Of a stretch of 53,532 nucleotides of DNA, positions 42,393 to 51,305 are shown piece after piece. The translations under genes were made by a program, and so were the position numbers. Within the stretch, counting starts at the first letter, position 1. Each line of letters begins with the position of its first letter. The DNA is from DATKDP01 sp035546335. Lineage in GTDB: Bacteria; Acidobacteriota; Thermoanaerobaculia; Gp7-AA8. The notes under the pieces were generated by a model. The model was not told where the DNA came from. It was given only the letters and a program-made list of their open reading frames with translations, and ran no database searches. Location: positions 1-53,532 of the forward strand of contig DATKDP010000130.1 in NCBI GenBank assembly GCA_035546335.1, written 5' to 3'.

Positions 42393-42431
42393 CAGTCACC
42401 CCCGAGCCTCCCGTCAAGTTGAGGCCATCTG

Positions 42432-42513
42432 AATCTGCTATCTGCCATCCATCTGCCATCTGCTATCTCCCATTCTCCCATCTCCCATCTCCCATTCTCC
42501 CATCTGCCATCTG
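42432..42513. repeat. Heptanucleotide array (ATCTGCC/ATCTCCC)
   Basis: About eleven 7-nt units with occasional single-base insertions (ATCTGCT, ATCTGCC, ATCTCCC, ATTCTCCC). The unit is the complement-related form of GCAGATG seen at 24111-24236. It lies upstream of the crotonase start. Confidence 0.85.
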
Positions 42514-42565
42514 CCTTGGGTCAGCGCTTCACCGGCGAGGATCATAGAATCAGTCAGACCTTCTT

Positions 42566-42823
42566 TCACCAGCGTGTCTTCAGCCACGTGAGCACCCCGT
42601 CCTTTGGATCAGTCACGGCCTCGAAGAAATCGCGCACTTCTTTTTCGGCCACTGAATGTTGGTAACGACGTTCCTCTGACCAATCTTTCACGATAGTCCA
42701 GTTTGTCTTGAAGGCAGGATTGTTCGCCTGCTCGGTCTCATGTGCGAGCTTTACACCGGAGATGTCGAGAAGCTTGGTGAGATTGTGGACGTAGCTATCG
42801 TTGACGAGCTTCCTGAAGCCGTG
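42566..42823 (-). pseudogene. N-terminally truncated HEPN-domain remnant
   Basis: Directly after the stop codon of the next gene upstream, and in the same frame, 85 codons encode HGFRKLVNDSYVHNLTKLLD, then NWTIVKDWSEERRYQHSVAE and a C-terminal DPKDGVLTWLKTRW*. The WSEERRY...GVLTWLK pattern matches the C-terminal half of HEPN-domain proteins in bacterial toxin-like or nucleotide-binding families. No start codon is available, so the gene looks decapitated. Expression would need readthrough of the TAA at 42824-42826. Confidence 0.6.
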
Positions 42824-43144
42824 TTACGCGTCGATCTCCGCAAGGTCGGCGTCGCTTTCGAAGAGATCCGCGAGATACTTCGCTTCATTGCTCCTCGAGC
42901 GCGCCTCGGCCACTGCGGACGGAAGCGCCGAGGTCGCCAGGAGCGTCCGCTCCCAGAGGACGGCGCGCTCGCGGCAGATCATCGCCAGTCTCTCGCGCTC
43001 GCGGGCAACCTGCTCTTCGACGAGCATCGCGAATCGGCTCTCCAGCCGCTGCCGAGCCTCGGAAGGCACTTCCGCCATCTCTTCGGCGAGGATTGCGTCG
43101 CATGCGGCGACGACGTGCTCCATTCGTTCTCTGGCCGTGGTCAT
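42824..43144 (-). CDS. Small helical protein, unknown
   Basis: This 106-residue, highly charged helical protein (MTTARERMEHVVAACDAILA, RLESRFAMLVEEQVARERER, ending EAKYLADLFESDADLAEIDA) has no signal or membrane segment. The regular heptad-like pattern suggests a coiled coil. I do not recognise the family. ATG 43144 has GGGAG ahead. ATG 43207 in the same frame would add 21 residues. It is followed in frame by the HEPN remnant. The pairing may reflect a former two-gene unit of a small helical protein and a HEPN protein, by inference. Confidence 0.55.
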   Translation of the reverse strand: MTTARERMEHVVAACDAILAEEMAEVPSEARQRLESRFAMLVEEQVARERERLAMICRERAVLWERTLLATSALPSAVAEARSRSNEAKYLADLFESDADLAEIDA

Positions 43145-43249
43145 GATCGAGCTCCCGTTGCCATTACGATCCTGATCGACTGATGCTCTGGCGTCGTCGA
43201 ACGTCATCGTCTGTCAACTCGTCTCGCGATCGTATCAGAAGGTGGGCGC

Positions 43250-43320
43250 GGGACGCCGGGGGTCGGGCGTCCCCGTCCGATCGCGGCGGCGTCCTCGCCG
43301 CCGCAGGCAAAGTGCGGCAC
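43250..43320. repeat. Repeat family A, reverse copy
   Basis: GGGGGTCGGGCGTCCCCGTC followed by the hairpin GGCGGCG-TCCT-CGCCGCC is the reverse orientation of the A copies at 33034 and 49351. It fills the gap between the alpha-2-macroglobulin gene end and the small helical protein. Confidence 0.75.
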
Positions 43321-43355
43321 GGGTGTCATTGATCGTGGTCTCGACTCCTCTGCTC

Positions 43356-46300
43356 TCAGGGCCCGGCCTCTTCCACCACGATCCGGATCTCGTCGCTGTT
43401 CCCGCGGATCTCCGGAACGTACATCGCACCACCGATCAGCGGGAGTGCGTGGAACGTCCCGGGCACTTCGGCACGAAGGGTGTAGCGAATTTCCCAGACG
43501 CCCTGCTCGAGACGATCGATGAAGAGGGCGACCTTCCGGTCGCGCAGCTCCTGGTACACCGATCGTGTTGCAGTCGCATCGCTCGCGGGCGGAACGACAG
43601 TGGGCGGAAGCCCCTTCGCCTTTGCATTCGCACCGTGCTTCTCCTCGACGATGTACGACTTCAGCTTCCGAGCGTGGAGCGGTGTTCCGCTCACGAGCTC
43701 GACAGCTTCCAGGCCGGCCGGTTTCAGGTCTTCGAGAAGCAGATATTCGTAATCGTTCTTCACTTCGACCGTGACCACGACCTCGAGTCTTTCCCCGCTG
43801 CGGATCGACTCTCCGTCCCGCATCGGCACCTTGTCATAGACGTATCCCTTCAAGAGCGTCGGACGACCGACCAGCCTCTCGTACTCCCGCTTCAGGAAAA
43901 TTTCGCTCCCCGCCGCTCTCACCGGCTCTTCGAGACTGAAGAAACGAGTCTCGGCGGCGACATAGAGCGACCCACCGCCTCTCGTCTTCTTCACCGTTAC
44001 GAGATTCACGCCGTCGCGGACAGCCGAGGAGGGAATTGCAAAACGACTCGGCGCCGAGATCATCTCGCTCTTCGCAACTCGCTTCGTCGCGATCCGCTGC
44101 CCGTTCACCGCGACCTCGTACTCGACCTCGTCCCCCAGCTCGCCGCTAGCTTTCAGGTAGTCCGTCAATGCGAGGATGGCCATCGCCGTGTCGCGCGTAT
44201 TGCTCCACTGCGAGCCGCGACGGTTCTTCACCAGCCAGTTCATCGACGGCTCGATCAGACGATGCTTCGGATCGATCGCCGCGAGCGCACGTAGCGAGAT
44301 CGCAGTCGACTCGACGGGGCTTTCCATCCATCGCCACCAGAAACCGCGTGCACCCCAGTGCGCCGTCGGAATGATCGTTTCCGCGCCGGAGCCGCTCCCG
44401 CGCACGAGGAACGAAGCATCGGGTGCACGATCGACCGCGGCACCGTCCTCGAGGTTCCTCGAGAGCGTCAGCGCCTGCTCCCGAAGTCCGAACTGCTGAG
44501 CGCTCAGGGCATAGAGAGCCAGCCCGTAGCTGCTCAGCCGGTCGCGCTTCGCCCGGAGATTGTCGATCGCCGCTCTCTCGAACTGTTGCGGCGGGCGACC
44601 GTTCGCTGCAGCCGCGAGCGCATGGAGCATCCAGGCCTGACGGTCGGGATCGTTCTCTTCCTTCACCAGTTCTCGCCGGAGATACTCGACTCCGCGATCG
44701 ATCACTCCGCTTCTGACGGCGATTCCCGCATCGCGAGCGAGCGCGAGCCCCCAGACGACATAAGCCGACATGTGGTGATCACTCGATCCTTCCTTCCACC
44801 ATCCCCAGCCTCCGTCAGCGTGCTGAAAATCGTAGAGGCGGGCGAGCCCCGCTCGCGTCATCTCGTCGAGCTTTTCGAGATCCCTCTTCCCCTTCGGCTG
44901 GGTCTTCGACGCATGCTCCGCCTCGATCCCGCCGAACAGCCGGGTCGCGACGGTCTCGCGCGGAATCCCGAGGTCCGCAAGCGTTTTCGCGACGATGACG
45001 GCGGGAAGGAATCGCGACATCGTCTGTTCGGTGCAACCGTATGGGAAGTCGATCAGATACGGAAGGGCATCGAGCATCGTGACGGCCAGGCTCGGCGTGA
45101 CTTGAACCACCATCGCCGTCGAGCGTCGCTCCCTCGGAATTTCGAGCTTCAGGGTCGCTTCGTCGCCGCGCAGCTTTCCGGAGACTGCGATCAGCTTCTC
45201 GATCCCGTGGTCCTCCACCGGGTAGGTCCTCTCCATTGCGTCGGAGAGGCCACCACCCTTCGCCGTGACGCGAAGCCTCGCAACTCCAGGCTCCTTCACG
45301 CGAACGACCCAGTCGATCCGTCCTTCGCCAGCCGGATCGACGTCGATCGGCGACGCCTCTCGGTTCGTGATCGCTCCGTCGACATAGAGACCTGTCACGA
45401 CGACGCCCGAAGCTTCGAGCGACGGAGCGACGGTGAGCTTCCGATCGGTGTTGTTGTTGACTACGGCGGAGACGACTGTCTCATCGCCGACGACGAAGAA
45501 ACGTGGCGCTTGCAGCCGAACGATCAACGGCTTCTTCGTCCGAGTCGACGCGGTCGCGATGCCGAACTGGCTCGCCACCGTCGCCGCGCGCGCGGTCGCA
45601 CGCCAGGTGGTCAGCGAATCGGGCCATGTCACCTTCACCGTTGCCGTCCCGTCCGCACCGGTGACGACGTCCGGCTTCCAGAAGACCGTCGAACGAAAGT
45701 CGCTCCGCACCACGACCGCCGGGCCCTCACCCGCGGCTGCCGACGCATCGCGCTCCTGCATCTCGTTGCGAGCCGATTTCGCCATCTGCAGCGCAGGCGC
45801 AGGCACCGGAGCGGCGGGGGATGCCGCGCTCACGGCGATCGATTCGGCGACGGCCATGTCGGAGACGGCGCCTCCCACGGCGGCCATCGACCGAAGTCTG
45901 CTCCCCTCATCGACGAATCCGTCTTTCGACTCCCTCTCTCCCACTCTCTCGTCGACGAGTCTTCCATCCGTCAGCTCGACGAGCCGCACGTAGGGCTTCT
46001 GCATGAAGCTGCTCGCAGTCTGAACCCCGAGCGGCCGCTTCCGCCCGTAGAAGAACGGCCGCGGGTCGCCGGCGTAATCCTGCTGAATCGCGTAAACCGA
46101 TTCGTCGGCAACTCCCAGCGACACTTCCGCCGTCACCGGCTTTCCGCCGGCATCTCGCGCTGTCACCGTGAGCGTCGCTTCCTCCCGCGGTTGGTACTCC
46201 TCCCGATCCGCCGTCACATCCAACGACAAAAACTTCCGGACCGGAGGCACGATGATCTCCTTCGTATCCTGATGAAGCTGGAGATCCATGACCATCGAGG

Positions 46301-49268
46301 CGGTGAGAAAGACGTTCGGAATGTGCTCATCACCGAGCTTCAGCTCGATGAGCTTGACGTTTCCCGTCGTCCGCACGAGCTGCCGGCTCATGATCTCTTC
46401 CCCTTCGACCGCGAAGAGAACCCAGCGATCGGACGTCGGCACGACGAGCATCGCCGGCACTGTGGCCCCCGGGCGCACGGTCTCGTCGTCGATGAGAATC
46501 TCGACGCCGCCGGCGCGGAAGTAGCCGAGTCGCGTCGTCTCCTTCGTCGCCACCCAGACGGTCGTCGTCGCCTCGACGACATCGCGTGGACGCGGCCTGG
46601 TCAGCCCAGAAGGACGGCTGCTCCAGTGGAAACGATAGTAGCCTTCCTTCGTGGGCGTGAACCTCTGCACCGCGCGCCCCGACTCGTCGGTTTTCACCGT
46701 CGCGACGAGAATCTCCTCTTGCTCGTAGCCACGCGATTTCAGCAACCAGGGGTGCTGGCCCGGCTGAGGAGGCGGAGGAAACATGGCCTCTCTCGCACGA
46801 AGCGCTTCGAGCTGCCTGCCGCTCACCTCGTTGCCCTTCGGATCGAGCCAGACCTCCTTCCACTCCTCACGCGTGATTCTCGAGGTCCCCTCCGCCCGCA
46901 CCGGGTGGTCGTTGGCATCCACGGCGCGGAACGTCACTTCGACCGTGTCGCCCGGCTTGTAGAGCCAGTGTTTCGGTCTTGCATCGACGAAATAGGGAGT
47001 CCGCGTGACGCGTACTCTCTTCTCGGCGACGATCTCACGGCGCGACGCATCGGTCACCCGCGCTTCGATGCGATACTCGAAGTCCTGTCCCCCGGCCGCG
47101 GGCGTGTCGAACGTCAGCGTCGCCTTCCCTCCGGCATCCGTCGTGAGCGTCTCGCGCTTGACGATCTGCTCATTGCGTCCGTAGTGACCACGCCCGCCTC
47201 CCGGCATGTCGAAATACCAGGGATAGTCGCGCTCGGGAATCCACGATCGGAACCAGGGAGACTGATGGACGACCGACTCGATGGTCGCGTTGGCAACGGG
47301 GCCGCCGAAATAATAGCTCGCCTCGATGGTCACTTCGACCGTGTCGCCGAGGCGGAATGCCCTGGTGACTCCGTCACGGCCGGCGGTCTTCACATCGACA
47401 CGAAACTCGGGAAGCTTGTACTCCTCGAGGCGGAAGAGAGTCGCCGAGCCGATCGCACTCCGCGCGTCGGCGAAATCGACACGGTATTCTCCGAGCGGCA
47501 TCGACGAGTCGAGCGGAAGCTCGCTCCAGGCGCTGCCGAACGCGTTGAGGGTCAGCGTCCCTTTCGCGACCGAAGTGCCTCGAGGGTCGAAGATCTCGTA
47601 CGTCACTTCGCGACCGGAGGGAACGGCGTAGCCGCTGTTCGATGTCACGCGCGCCGTGATCTTCCATTTCGCCGTTTCCCCGGGACGGTAGGCGGGACGA
47701 TCGGTGGCGGCGTAGATCCGCCACTGCCCGGCCTCCTCACCACGCCCGTGTCCCCACGCCATGGAGAATGCCTGCCGATCCTTCGCGTTCGCGAGGACGA
47801 GCATCTGGCCGCTTCGATTGCCGCGAAGCGCGATCTCGACGATTCCATCGGCATCCGTCGTTCCGAGCTTCTGCTCCCGCCGCGTCGAGCCGAGCTCCCA
47901 ATACTCCGTCCAGACGCTGACCTTTGCACCCGCGATCGGCGCGCCGCTGCGCGCATCGGTGATCCACACGAGGGTCTTCGAGGGCGACGTCCTGGCGACG
48001 ACTGCAGCATCGGTGACTACGATCAGCTCACGTGCCTTCTCCCCTCCCGACCTCGCCTCCAGAAGCCAGGCGCCGTTCGAGAGCGTTCGATCGACGGTCA
48101 CCCGCTCCGAGCCCGGAACGTACTCCCTCCCGGTGACACTCTTCCGCCAGGCGAAGCGCTCGCGCCCTTTCGCCGAATCGATCGCCTCGTACCAGGCGCC
48201 GATGCCGGAACGGGTCCAGTTCGTGAGATCCGCCGTGAGATCGACCTTCGCCATCGACAGCTCGATGTCGCCCACATTCCGCCACTGGAGTTGGAATTCG
48301 GCCTTCGAGCCGGGGAGAAAGACATTCGAGACCGTGAGAGCGAGCGACGGCTTCGTGATCGCATCGAGACGCTGTTTCGCCTGATCCCAGTAGCGCGTCT
48401 CACCCTGACGATGATCGGAAAGCAGGCGACGGTAGGCTGCGACTGCAGCTTCGTAGTCGGGCTCGATCAGCCAGCGGTCATCATCTAGCCAGCTCAACGT
48501 TCCCGACGTCTCGAGCCACTGCCCGTAGTGCGCGAGTGCGTCGTCGTACCAGGCGCTCGACTTTCCCGCTGCAATCGCCAACTCGAATGCTTTTCGCGTC
48601 CGCTCGACCGACTCGGCGTCGCGCCGCCGGACGAGCTGCATCGCGATCAGATAGCTCGCATGCGAACGGTCATTCGGAGTGACGGCGATCCTTTCTGAGT
48701 TCTCGAGGATCTCGATCGGAACGTTCGAGCCATAGTGGCCGTAAGGTGCCCACTCCTCACCTCCATCGGTCGCCTTCCAGACGATTCCGAGGTAGCGGGA
48801 GCGTGCTTGCTCGAGATCGCGGGATCCCGCCCACCAGTCGAGTGCTGCGGCGTAGCGTTGCCATGCAGCTCCCCAGTTCCGGCGATTGCGTGGCAGCCAC
48901 CACAGATCGCCAAGAGACTCCTGCGCCTCGGCCCAAACGCGGTCGCGGATGTCGCGCCCCTTGTCATCGCGCAGAAGCCGCTCGAGAGCTCGCGCCGCCT
49001 CCTCGAATGCTTCCGCATCCCCTTCCGCCGCCGATCGCCAGCGAAGGTCGGCGAGTCGAAACTCGATCCAACGCCTCTGCTCTTCCGGCAGCGTCGCGCG
49101 ATCGATCGTCTCGTATGCCTCGAGAGCGAGCTTGTACGACCCCTCGCTGACGAGCCGTTCGGCGTTCCTCCTCACGGCGTCGTAGTCGCCGCTGATCTTT
49201 GTCGTAGCGGCCGCAAAGGCGACCAGGGTGAGCATGGCAACGAGCGATCCGGCAACGATTCTTCGCAT
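43356..49268 (-). CDS. Alpha-2-macroglobulin family protein (thioester type)
   Basis: This 1970-residue protein has a signal peptide (about residues 1-22), an N-terminal TPR-like helical region (about 25-330), serial MG beta-sandwich domains, and a thioester motif GCTEQ (about residue 1411) in PYGCTEQTMSRFLP. The alpha/alpha thioester domain and a C-terminal MG domain follow. Bacterial A2Ms trap proteases in the periplasm by covalent thioester attack after bait cleavage. The motif reads CTEQ rather than the common CLEQ/CGEQ, and key Cys and Gln are present. No pbpC lies next to it. ATG 49268 with AAGGAG eight bases ahead is the start. Confidence 0.93.
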   Translation of the reverse strand: MRRIVAGSLVAMLTLVAFAAATTKISGDYDAVRRNAERLVSEGSYKLALEAYETIDRATLPEEQRRWIEFRLADLRWRSAAEGDAEAFEEAARALERLLRDDKGRDIRDRVWAEAQESLGDLWWLPRNRRNWGAAWQRYAAALDWWAGSRDLEQARSRYLGIVWKATDGGEEWAPYGHYGSNVPIEILENSERIAVTPNDRSHASYLIAMQLVRRRDAESVERTRKAFELAIAAGKSSAWYDDALAHYGQWLETSGTLSWLDDDRWLIEPDYEAAVAAYRRLLSDHRQGETRYWDQAKQRLDAITKPSLALTVSNVFLPGSKAEFQLQWRNVGDIELSMAKVDLTADLTNWTRSGIGAWYEAIDSAKGRERFAWRKSVTGREYVPGSERVTVDRTLSNGAWLLEARSGGEKARELIVVTDAAVVARTSPSKTLVWITDARSGAPIAGAKVSVWTEYWELGSTRREQKLGTTDADGIVEIALRGNRSGQMLVLANAKDRQAFSMAWGHGRGEEAGQWRIYAATDRPAYRPGETAKWKITARVTSNSGYAVPSGREVTYEIFDPRGTSVAKGTLTLNAFGSAWSELPLDSSMPLGEYRVDFADARSAIGSATLFRLEEYKLPEFRVDVKTAGRDGVTRAFRLGDTVEVTIEASYYFGGPVANATIESVVHQSPWFRSWIPERDYPWYFDMPGGGRGHYGRNEQIVKRETLTTDAGGKATLTFDTPAAGGQDFEYRIEARVTDASRREIVAEKRVRVTRTPYFVDARPKHWLYKPGDTVEVTFRAVDANDHPVRAEGTSRITREEWKEVWLDPKGNEVSGRQLEALRAREAMFPPPPQPGQHPWLLKSRGYEQEEILVATVKTDESGRAVQRFTPTKEGYYRFHWSSRPSGLTRPRPRDVVEATTTVWVATKETTRLGYFRAGGVEILIDDETVRPGATVPAMLVVPTSDRWVLFAVEGEEIMSRQLVRTTGNVKLIELKLGDEHIPNVFLTASMVMDLQLHQDTKEIIVPPVRKFLSLDVTADREEYQPREEATLTVTARDAGGKPVTAEVSLGVADESVYAIQQDYAGDPRPFFYGRKRPLGVQTASSFMQKPYVRLVELTDGRLVDERVGERESKDGFVDEGSRLRSMAAVGGAVSDMAVAESIAVSAASPAAPVPAPALQMAKSARNEMQERDASAAAGEGPAVVVRSDFRSTVFWKPDVVTGADGTATVKVTWPDSLTTWRATARAATVASQFGIATASTRTKKPLIVRLQAPRFFVVGDETVVSAVVNNNTDRKLTVAPSLEASGVVVTGLYVDGAITNREASPIDVDPAGEGRIDWVVRVKEPGVARLRVTAKGGGLSDAMERTYPVEDHGIEKLIAVSGKLRGDEATLKLEIPRERRSTAMVVQVTPSLAVTMLDALPYLIDFPYGCTEQTMSRFLPAVIVAKTLADLGIPRETVATRLFGGIEAEHASKTQPKGKRDLEKLDEMTRAGLARLYDFQHADGGWGWWKEGSSDHHMSAYVVWGLALARDAGIAVRSGVIDRGVEYLRRELVKEENDPDRQAWMLHALAAAANGRPPQQFERAAIDNLRAKRDRLSSYGLALYALSAQQFGLREQALTLSRNLEDGAAVDRAPDASFLVRGSGSGAETIIPTAHWGARGFWWRWMESPVESTAISLRALAAIDPKHRLIEPSMNWLVKNRRGSQWSNTRDTAMAILALTDYLKASGELGDEVEYEVAVNGQRIATKRVAKSEMISAPSRFAIPSSAVRDGVNLVTVKKTRGGGSLYVAAETRFFSLEEPVRAAGSEIFLKREYERLVGRPTLLKGYVYDKVPMRDGESIRSGERLEVVVTVEVKNDYEYLLLEDLKPAGLEAVELVSGTPLHARKLKSYIVEEKHGANAKAKGLPPTVVPPASDATATRSVYQELRDRKVALFIDRLEQGVWEIRYTLRAEVPGTFHALPLIGGAMYVPEIRGNSDEIRIVVEEAGP

Positions 49269-49350
49269 GAACGAAACTCCTTGGGCGATTAGACACCGGA
49301 GCCGCCGAGATGGAAACTGCGAATCCGGTCGCGCAAGGGGGCGCGGGTCT

Positions 49351-49481
49351 CGTGGGCGTCGTGCGTCCTCGCACGATCGCGATGGCGTCCCCGCCATCTG
49401 GCAGGCTTGGTCATATCGTCCCGACTTGCGAGGGGCGGCGTGACGCCGCCTCGATCGGGCGGGGACGCCCGACCCCCTCGG
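49351..49481. repeat. Repeat family A, long copy
   Basis: CGTGCG-TCCT-CGCACG, GATGGCG-TCCC-CGCCATC and GGCGTGACGCC hairpins end with GGCGGGGACGCCCGACCCC. The copy stops at the stop codon of the next gene (49482). It occupies the gap upstream of the alpha-2-macroglobulin gene. Confidence 0.8.
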
Positions 49482-50423
49482 CTACGACGAGGATCGACTT
49501 CGCGCGAGGGTCACGACTCCCAGGTCCCTCGCCGTCGAGCGAACCACCTCGCGCGCGACCTCCGTGTCGATCCGTTTTCCGAGCTCCATCTTTTCCTTCG
49601 CCATCTTGAAGAGGATCGCGGGATCGGCGAGAAGAACGGGGCTTCGATAGACCGGATCGCCGGAGCGGTTGTCGATCACCGAGACGTAGGGGAAGACGAC
49701 TCCATCGAGTGTCGGATCATCGAGGAAAAATTCGACCGAACCGTAGAAGACCGTCGCGGGGAGGCGGTCCTGAACGTGTCCCTGCGGTGGAATGGTGAAC
49801 GGTGCCCGGTTGAGCAGAGTGTTCCCCTCCCCGTCATAGACCGAGACGCGCAGCGTCACGCTGGTACGCCCCAGGTTCACGGCACCGACATTCGCGCGGA
49901 AGCCGGTCGTCGTCGAGACGTCGTTGGTGATGCCATGCGCCACGGAGCTGATCTGATCGGTCGCGAAATCCAGCAATCCCGCCCAGACTCCCGGCACCAG
50001 TTGGCCGAACGTACCGCTTGGTGCGTTGTTGTAGGTCCTCGTCGACACGAGAAACGATCGCGCCAGAAAGTCGTCCGGCACGCCCGGATTGTCTTCCGGA
50101 AACGTAGCCACGAGGAGCGAGCCCGTTCCAACCCGGCCGAAGACCGTGCCGACCACGTTCTCGATCGAGAAATTCTCGTTCGAGAAAACATCGAACTTGA
50201 CCGTGTCTCCCGCTTCCCCTCCCGTCGGCAGAAAGACGAGCGTCACCCGAAGCGTGTATGGCTGCGGATTGAAGAGGTCGAAGTCCGTCACCCACCGCGT
50301 GCCCTGGAGTCCTGCGGTGTTGCCGGCGGCGGCGATCACATAGGTGTCGTTGACCTGCGCCGTGAGCGGTGCTGCAAAAAGAGCAATGAGGATCGAAGTG
50401 AAGATGTACCCGGTCGTTCTCAT
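49482..50423 (-). CDS. Secreted protein of unknown function
   Basis: This 313-residue protein has a signal peptide (MRTTGYIFTSILIALFAAPL, cleavage after TAQ). The beta-rich mature part includes YVIAAAGNTAGLQGTRWVTD, FDLFNPQPYTLRVTLVFLPT and IPPQGHVQDRLPATVFYGS. Similar repeats of this kind (NPxxxxxxVxLxFLPxG) occur in secreted proteins I associate with Acidobacteria, but I cannot name a family or role. The last 50 residues are helical and charged. GGAAGGA lies eight bases ahead of ATG 50423. It lies upstream of the alpha-2-macroglobulin gene on the same strand, with repeat A between. Confidence 0.75.
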   Translation of the reverse strand: MRTTGYIFTSILIALFAAPLTAQVNDTYVIAAAGNTAGLQGTRWVTDFDLFNPQPYTLRVTLVFLPTGGEAGDTVKFDVFSNENFSIENVVGTVFGRVGTGSLLVATFPEDNPGVPDDFLARSFLVSTRTYNNAPSGTFGQLVPGVWAGLLDFATDQISSVAHGITNDVSTTTGFRANVGAVNLGRTSVTLRVSVYDGEGNTLLNRAPFTIPPQGHVQDRLPATVFYGSVEFFLDDPTLDGVVFPYVSVIDNRSGDPVYRSPVLLADPAILFKMAKEKMELGKRIDTEVAREVVRSTARDLGVVTLARSRSSS

Positions 50424-50566
50424 CCGTGAGTCCTTCCTGGGGTACCGGCAAGCGCAACAACGACGGCGACCGGGAGACGCATTCCATCGGGGACGTCAAT
50501 CCCGAGCGAAAGAGCGGTGCTCCGCGGCGGTGACGAGGGAATGACACCGCAAAACCTTGCCGTCAT

Positions 50567-50640
50567 CCTGAGCGAGGCGGATGCGGGTATGCGCGAAGGA
50601 TCTGCGTTCTCAGATCGCCCGCGCCCGACTGGTGAGAGTG
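50567..50640. repeat. Repeat family D, half copy
   Basis: GCCGTCATCCTGAGCGAGGC and GCGAAGGATCTGCGTTCT match the left half of the element at 53232-53349. The right inverted end is missing. It lies upstream of the DUF4160 gene. Confidence 0.7.
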
Positions 50641-50680
50641 GATCTAGACACGATACACTGAGAGTCAGGCCGAGGAGATT

Positions 50681-50950
50681 GTGCCAGAGATTTCCAGATT
50701 CTTCGGAATTGTGATCAGGATGTACGTCGAAGCTGGCGGCCCACATCACAGGCCTCACTTTCATGCATACAGACAGAATGAGTCGGCGGTATACGCTGTT
50801 GATGTTGTCGAATGCATCGGCGGACGGCTTCCCGGCAGGGACGAGAGGCTGGTTCTCGCATGGGCTGAGATCCACCGGGACGAGCTGATAGAGAACTGGC
50901 TGCTGCTTCAACAAGGACGTCCGGCTAAGAGCATTGAGCCATTGAGGTGA
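50681..50950 (+). CDS. DUF4160 protein
   Basis: This 89-residue protein is a complete DUF4160 domain: MPEISRFFGIVIRMYVEAGG, then PHHRPHFHAY with clustered His, VDVVECIGGRLPGRDERLVL and a C-terminal helix EIHRDELIENWLLLQQG. DUF4160 genes usually come with a DUF2442 gene and are listed as type II toxin-antitoxin-like pairs, with little direct proof. The start is GTG 50681, closely preceded by GAGGAG. The DUF2442 gene follows after 3 nt, so they form one transcription unit. Confidence 0.88.
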   Translation: MPEISRFFGIVIRMYVEAGGPHHRPHFHAYRQNESAVYAVDVVECIGGRLPGRDERLVLAWAEIHRDELIENWLLLQQGRPAKSIEPLR

Positions 50951-50953
50951 GCC

Positions 50954-51253
50954 ATGGACCATCCCATCCATCGTGTAGTCTCTTTCGTGCGTAAGGCTGA
51001 TTTCGTTCTCCAGGTGCAATTCGCCGACGGAATCACGCAGATCATCGACTTTCGGCCTGTCCTGCGGGGAGAGCTCTACGGGCCACTCGCGGATTCAACT
51101 GTGTTTTCACGAGTCCGGGTGGATGAAGAAGCGGGAACGCTCGTGTGGCCGAACGGAGCCGATTTCGATCCGGCAATTCTTCACGACTGGCCGGAGCGAG
51201 AATCCGAGCTCACCGCCATGGCCTCGACCTGGGCGCAGCCGGTCGTGCGGTAG
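50954..51253 (+). CDS. DUF2442 protein
   Basis: This 99-residue protein is a DUF2442 domain: VVSFVRKADFVLQVQFADGI, then IIDFRPVLRGELYGPLAD, VDEEAGTLVWPNGADFDPAI and LHDW, the usual family ending. It is the expected partner of the DUF4160 gene 3 nt upstream. The pair is predicted to act as a toxin-antitoxin-like module or a small regulatory complex. Which member would be toxic is not settled. The next gene starts 52 nt downstream with its own candidate promoter. Confidence 0.9.
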   Translation: MDHPIHRVVSFVRKADFVLQVQFADGITQIIDFRPVLRGELYGPLADSTVFSRVRVDEEAGTLVWPNGADFDPAILHDWPERESELTAMASTWAQPVVR

Positions 51254-51291
51254 TCCAGCGGCTGCGGCTGGCCCTCCCCATCCATCACCGG

Positions 51292-51297
51292 TATCAT
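51292..51297 (+). promoter_or_regulatory. Candidate -10 box of a leaderless aminotransferase promoter
   Basis: TATCAT lies 8 nt before ATG 51306 with TCCCGGTC between and no ribosome site. Confidence 0.4.
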
Positions 51298-51305
51298 TCC
51301 CGGTC

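Noticed and set aside
44358..48488. Open plus-strand frame of 1376 codons opposite the alpha-2-macroglobulin gene
   Set aside because: It is the antisense shadow of a GC-rich gene. The product is Arg/His/Asp-rich without domains, and the opposite strand encodes a clear protein family with signal peptide and ribosome site.
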